A stretch of 40,993 nt of DNA, taken from contig CAIQBN010000506.1 of assembly GCA_903870065.1 (NCBI GenBank), forward strand, positions 1-40,993, given 5' to 3'. Below, in pieces: positions 38,547 through 40,993 of the stretch (position 1 is the first letter of the stretch; every line of letters begins with the position of its first letter). A model generated the notes under the pieces. The model saw only the letters and a list, made by a program, of their open reading frames with translations, was not told the origin of the DNA and did not search any database. A program made the position numbers and the translations under genes. Origin of the DNA: an uncultured beta proteobacterium. Lineage in GTDB: Bacteria; Pseudomonadota; Gammaproteobacteria; Burkholderiales; Burkholderiaceae_C.

Positions 38547-38807
38547 ATGTCATTTCTCTCATTTTTCATTGGTGAAAAGAAGAAAACGGCCAGTGTTGCC
38601 AAAGAACGTCTGCAAATCATATTGGCGCATGAGCGCAGTGGGCGCAATGCCGCCGAACCGGATTATTTGCCGGCACTACAAGCAGAACTGATGGCAGTGA
38701 TCAGCAAATACATCAAGATCAATCCAGCTGACATCAAGGTTCATTTGGAGCGCCAGGATAACCTTGAAGTGCTCGAAGTGAAGATTGAGTTGCCAGAAAA
38801 CCGTTAG
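38547..38807 (+). CDS. minE: Cell division topological specificity factor MinE
   Basis: An 86-residue MinE. The N-terminal membrane and MinD-binding segment is [29 protein letters not shown], and the C-terminal dimerisation part contains [22 protein letters not shown]. It triggers MinD ATPase activity and gives the Min oscillation. Its TAG overlaps the stop of the convergent NRDE gene by four bases. Confidence 0.96.
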   Translation: MSFLSFFIGEKKKTASVAKERLQIILAHERSGRNAAEPDYLPALQAELMAVISKYIKINPADIKVHLERQDNLEVLEVKIELPENR

Positions 38808-39619
38808 TCCGGCGAAACTGTCCGGATTAACGCTCCGACCGCGGCGACTTGGGGGTTTAAAGCAAATGATTCTTGATGTTGGCCAAGTAAGCCCTTGGGT
38901 CCAAAGCTTTGCTCTGTAAATTCAGCGTGCTTGGCATGCATTGAAATGATGCTGCAAGCCCGCGTTCCGTAGTGTGGCGATGTGATGAAAGTTGCCGAGA
39001 GTAATCGCTCCAATTCAACGCCAACGCCAGTCTGGGGTAATTCTGCGTCTGGTGCCACGTTGCGCAGGTGTAACAAAGGTAAAAGATCCGAAACAGTCAT
39101 TTTTTTTTGTTCCAGGCTTTTTTGCAAGTCATGCCGCAGCCGCGTGAGCTTGGGCCATGGGGTGTTGAAGTCAGCGTTGGAAACTGCGCCGACACCCGCG
39201 TTAAATTTAACAATATTTTTATTGCGGCTTTGTAGACCTAAAAGCTGTTGCCCGTCGCAAACCAGCAGGTTGAACGGGTTGTAGAGATGTGAGCGGGCAG
39301 ATAGCTGGCCCAGAAACTCGGCTGCTGTTAAATTGCTATTAAGGAATTGGGTGACCAACTCACCACGCGAAGGGGAATCGACCTGAACCGGGTCAGTTGT
39401 GCGGTAGTTAGTGAGGGCAGCCAGGCGGCCGGTGCGACTCAACCCAAGCCAGGTCCCACCTGCCTGACAATCCTGTCCGGCCAGTAGCTGGGGTTCATGC
39501 CCCGCGCCATCCCACCAGTGCAAGGGTAATGTGGCGCGGTCGTAGTACTCATCCCGGTTGGATAGCACCAGTAGCGGCGTGCTGGTTTGCGGCTGCCAGT
39601 TCCAGGCAATCAGACACAT
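38804..39619 (-). CDS. NRDE family protein (TANGO2 homologue)
   Basis: A 271-residue protein starting MCLIAWNW, with the family signature N21-R-D-E24 and an N-terminal Cys2 that suggests an N-terminal nucleophile hydrolase-like fold. Other family blocks are [20 protein letters not shown] and FNLLVCDG. Bacterial homologues such as HtpA/HutZ-linked proteins and human TANGO2 have been tied to heme or lipid handling, but function is not settled. It follows the amidotransferase gene by 26 bases, probably in one transcript. Confidence 0.88.
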   Translation of the reverse strand: MCLIAWNWQPQTSTPLLVLSNRDEYYDRATLPLHWWDGAGHEPQLLAGQDCQAGGTWLGLSRTGRLAALTNYRTTDPVQVDSPSRGELVTQFLNSNLTAAEFLGQLSARSHLYNPFNLLVCDGQQLLGLQSRNKNIVKFNAGVGAVSNADFNTPWPKLTRLRHDLQKSLEQKKMTVSDLLPLLHLRNVAPDAELPQTGVGVELERLLSATFITSPHYGTRACSIISMHAKHAEFTEQSFGPKGLLGQHQESFALNPQVAAVGALIRTVSPD

Positions 39620-39645
39620 GGTGTTGGCTTCACAGGCTTATCCAT

Positions 39646-40356
39646 TCACTGCAGCTCATTTTCTAGAAAAGCAACTACCATGCGGCCAATGTGATCGCCT
39701 TCGTGGCCAAGGTTCAGGCTGGCGCGGGCTGACAAGTACTTTTCTTCACCTAATATTTCACGGCGTTTATCGAGCAAGTAGGCACTGACTTCTTTTTGAA
39801 ATTCCGGATGGGGCTGGATGCAGAACACAGCTTGACCTACCGTGAACGCAGCCACTGGGCAGAAATCACTGCTGGCGACGAGTTCAGCTCCGACTGGCAA
39901 TTCAAAAACCTGGTCTTGGTGGCTGGCCAACAGCGCAATTTCCTCGCGTTCAGCGCAATATGGCAGGTCCGGACGGTGCCATTGGTATGTCATGCGACCG
40001 GCGCCCCAACCCTGGGGAGCGCGCCCTACTGGAGCGCCCATACACAGCGCAATCAGTTGGTGGCCAAAACAGACGCCCACCAACTTTTTGCGCCTTTCCA
40101 ATAGTGTCGCAACCTGACGGCGCAGCTCAACCACCCAAGGTGCATCCGAGAATGAATCAGCCCGGCTGCCGGTCAGCAACACTGCGTCGTAGTCATCAAA
40201 CGAGGTCGGATATTGGCCAAGCTGGGTACTGAATATGCCTATGGTCCAGTCAACCCCCGCGTTTTCAAACAGGCGCACAAACATGGAGCCAAAGCTGGAG
40301 TAGGTGTCGGCGAGGTGGCCGTCAAGAATGTCGTTGTCGAGAATGCAGAGTTTCAT
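39646..40356 (-). CDS. Class I glutamine amidotransferase-like protein
   Basis: A 236-residue protein of the GMP-synthase-like amidotransferase family. The nucleophile is Cys96 in VGVCFGHQ; the His and Glu of the triad are in IQPHPEF. There is no synthetase domain, so the acceptor is unknown. Some relatives hydrolyse gamma-glutamyl compounds. The ATG at 40356 gives the family start MKLCILDND; the open frame up to 40572 is not supported. It precedes the NRDE gene. Confidence 0.88.
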   Translation of the reverse strand: MKLCILDNDILDGHLADTYSSFGSMFVRLFENAGVDWTIGIFSTQLGQYPTSFDDYDAVLLTGSRADSFSDAPWVVELRRQVATLLERRKKLVGVCFGHQLIALCMGAPVGRAPQGWGAGRMTYQWHRPDLPYCAEREEIALLASHQDQVFELPVGAELVASSDFCPVAAFTVGQAVFCIQPHPEFQKEVSAYLLDKRREILGEEKYLSARASLNLGHEGDHIGRMVVAFLENELQ

Positions 40357-40583
40357 GGTGTGTGACTGGCATTGCTGGCGTTGCGCTTGTTGCTTCGCAA
40401 GCGCGTCGCCCCAATTGGTCGCTAGGCTGATCGAATTGTCATGTGCCTCGTAAGGTTGGACCCTGTTTGAATTTCGCATGTCCCATGCGGTCTCTACCCT
40501 CATGCGAGCACTGCACCCGCTTATAGTCAAGCTCACCAATTCAACCAGTATGGCAAGTCGCGGTTGATACAACGGGTCACATT

Positions 40584-40993
40584 ATGAATGAAGCAACCCA
40601 ATTTCTGGCGATTCCGCTCTTCAAGGTGTTTATGCCGGAGTCGGTCATGCCGATGCTGCAAGAGACGCTGTTGAGTGGCTACATTGGTGAGGGTTCACGT
40701 GTAGTGGAGTTCGAAAGTGCATTGGCGCGCTGGCTTGGGGTGCAGGGTGTTGTGGCGGTCAACAGTGGCACGTCTGCACTGCATCTCGCTTTGCGACTGG
40801 CCGGCGTGGGCGGCGGCGATGAAGTGGTGTCGACTCCGCTGACCTGTGTGGCAACCAATACCCCGATATTGGCTTTGGGCGCACGCGTGGTGTGGGCTGA
40901 TATCGATCCGTGGACTGGAAATGTGTCGGTTGACGATGTGGCAAGAAAGTGCACCCCAAAAACCAAGGCCATTGTGGTAGTGCATTGGGGGGG
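40584..40993 (+). CDS. DegT/DnrJ/EryC1 family aminotransferase, N-terminal part
   Basis: An open frame that leaves the right edge, with at least 136 codons seen. The start MNEATQFLAIPLFKVFMPE is followed by LLSGYIGEGSRVVEFESALARWLG, then VVAVNSGTSALHLALRLAGVGGGDEVVSTPLTCVATNTPI and VVWADIDPWTGN. These are the PLP phosphate-binding NSGTSAL loop and the sugar-aminotransferase pattern of the DegT/DnrJ/EryC1/StrS family. It probably acts on a nucleotide-sugar and may open a polysaccharide gene cluster beyond the window. The PLP lysine is outside. Confidence 0.9.
   Translation, partial: MNEATQFLAIPLFKVFMPESVMPMLQETLLSGYIGEGSRVVEFESALARWLGVQGVVAVNSGTSALHLALRLAGVGGGDEVVSTPLTCVATNTPILALGARVVWADIDPWTGNVSVDDVARKCTPKTKAIVVVHWG

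Overview
The window looks like chromosomal DNA of a betaproteobacterium in the Burkholderiales, most like Comamonadaceae of the Rhodoferax/Polaromonas type. The protein families point that way (MetX-MetW, NnrS/NnrU, DUF883-YqjE-YqjK, DUF2788, RdgC, MinCDE), as do the moderately high GC and a short intergenic repeat that I associate with that family. No tRNA, rRNA, insertion sequence, phage or CRISPR array was seen. Most genes are ordinary core or metabolic genes. The interest lies in the regulatory RNA and in several signalling genes.

Layout. 1-1.5 kb: 5' end of a PAS sensor gene, a gene-poor stretch with one repeat copy, and a diheme cytochrome c. 1.5-5.5 kb: metX-metW behind a SAM-II-like riboswitch with a transcription attenuator; a UPF0016 manganese-exporter-like gene behind a yybP-ykoY (Mn2+) riboswitch; and amtB behind a sigma-54 promoter. 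5.6-7.3 kb: a bacteriohemerythrin facing a hemerythrin-diguanylate cyclase. 7.5-12.5 kb: cytochrome b561 with two YceI proteins, an MFS transporter, an old-yellow-enzyme reductase and a third hemerythrin-like protein. 12.7-17.3 kb: a DUF883-YqjE-YqjK-LETM1-like-aminopeptidase N string, then a YbaK deacylase. 17.6-24.5 kb: a cluster of a B12-binding corrinoid protein, a UroD/MtaA-type methyltransferase homologue, a DUF1638-histidine kinase fusion, a Rec-PAS-PAS-GGDEF-EAL-CZB response regulator and an EF-hand protein. 25-30 kb: CopA, a copper chaperone, a Crp/Fnr regulator, and nnrS under an NsrR-type operator. 30-36.5 kb: rdgC, a Spy-like protein, a cysteine-free glutaredoxin-like protein, DUF2189, DUF2788, nnrU, a diguanylate cyclase and an alpha/beta hydrolase. 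36.5-41 kb: an AT-rich stretch with DnaA boxes, minCDE, an NRDE protein, a class I glutamine amidotransferase and the start of a DegT-type aminotransferase.

The best candidate for an undescribed system is 17.6-24.1 kb. The genes look cotranscribed (overlaps or gaps of about 10 bp) and join one-carbon corrinoid proteins to a two-component pathway whose output is c-di-GMP turnover. The methyltransferase homologue has lost the expected His-x-Cys zinc motif. No methyl-donor enzyme or corrinoid activase is nearby. A sensory rather than catabolic role is therefore plausible, but this is inference.

Other points worth attention are the complete SAM-II/anti-terminator/terminator arrangement in front of metX and five copies of one fixed-spacing intergenic repeat.
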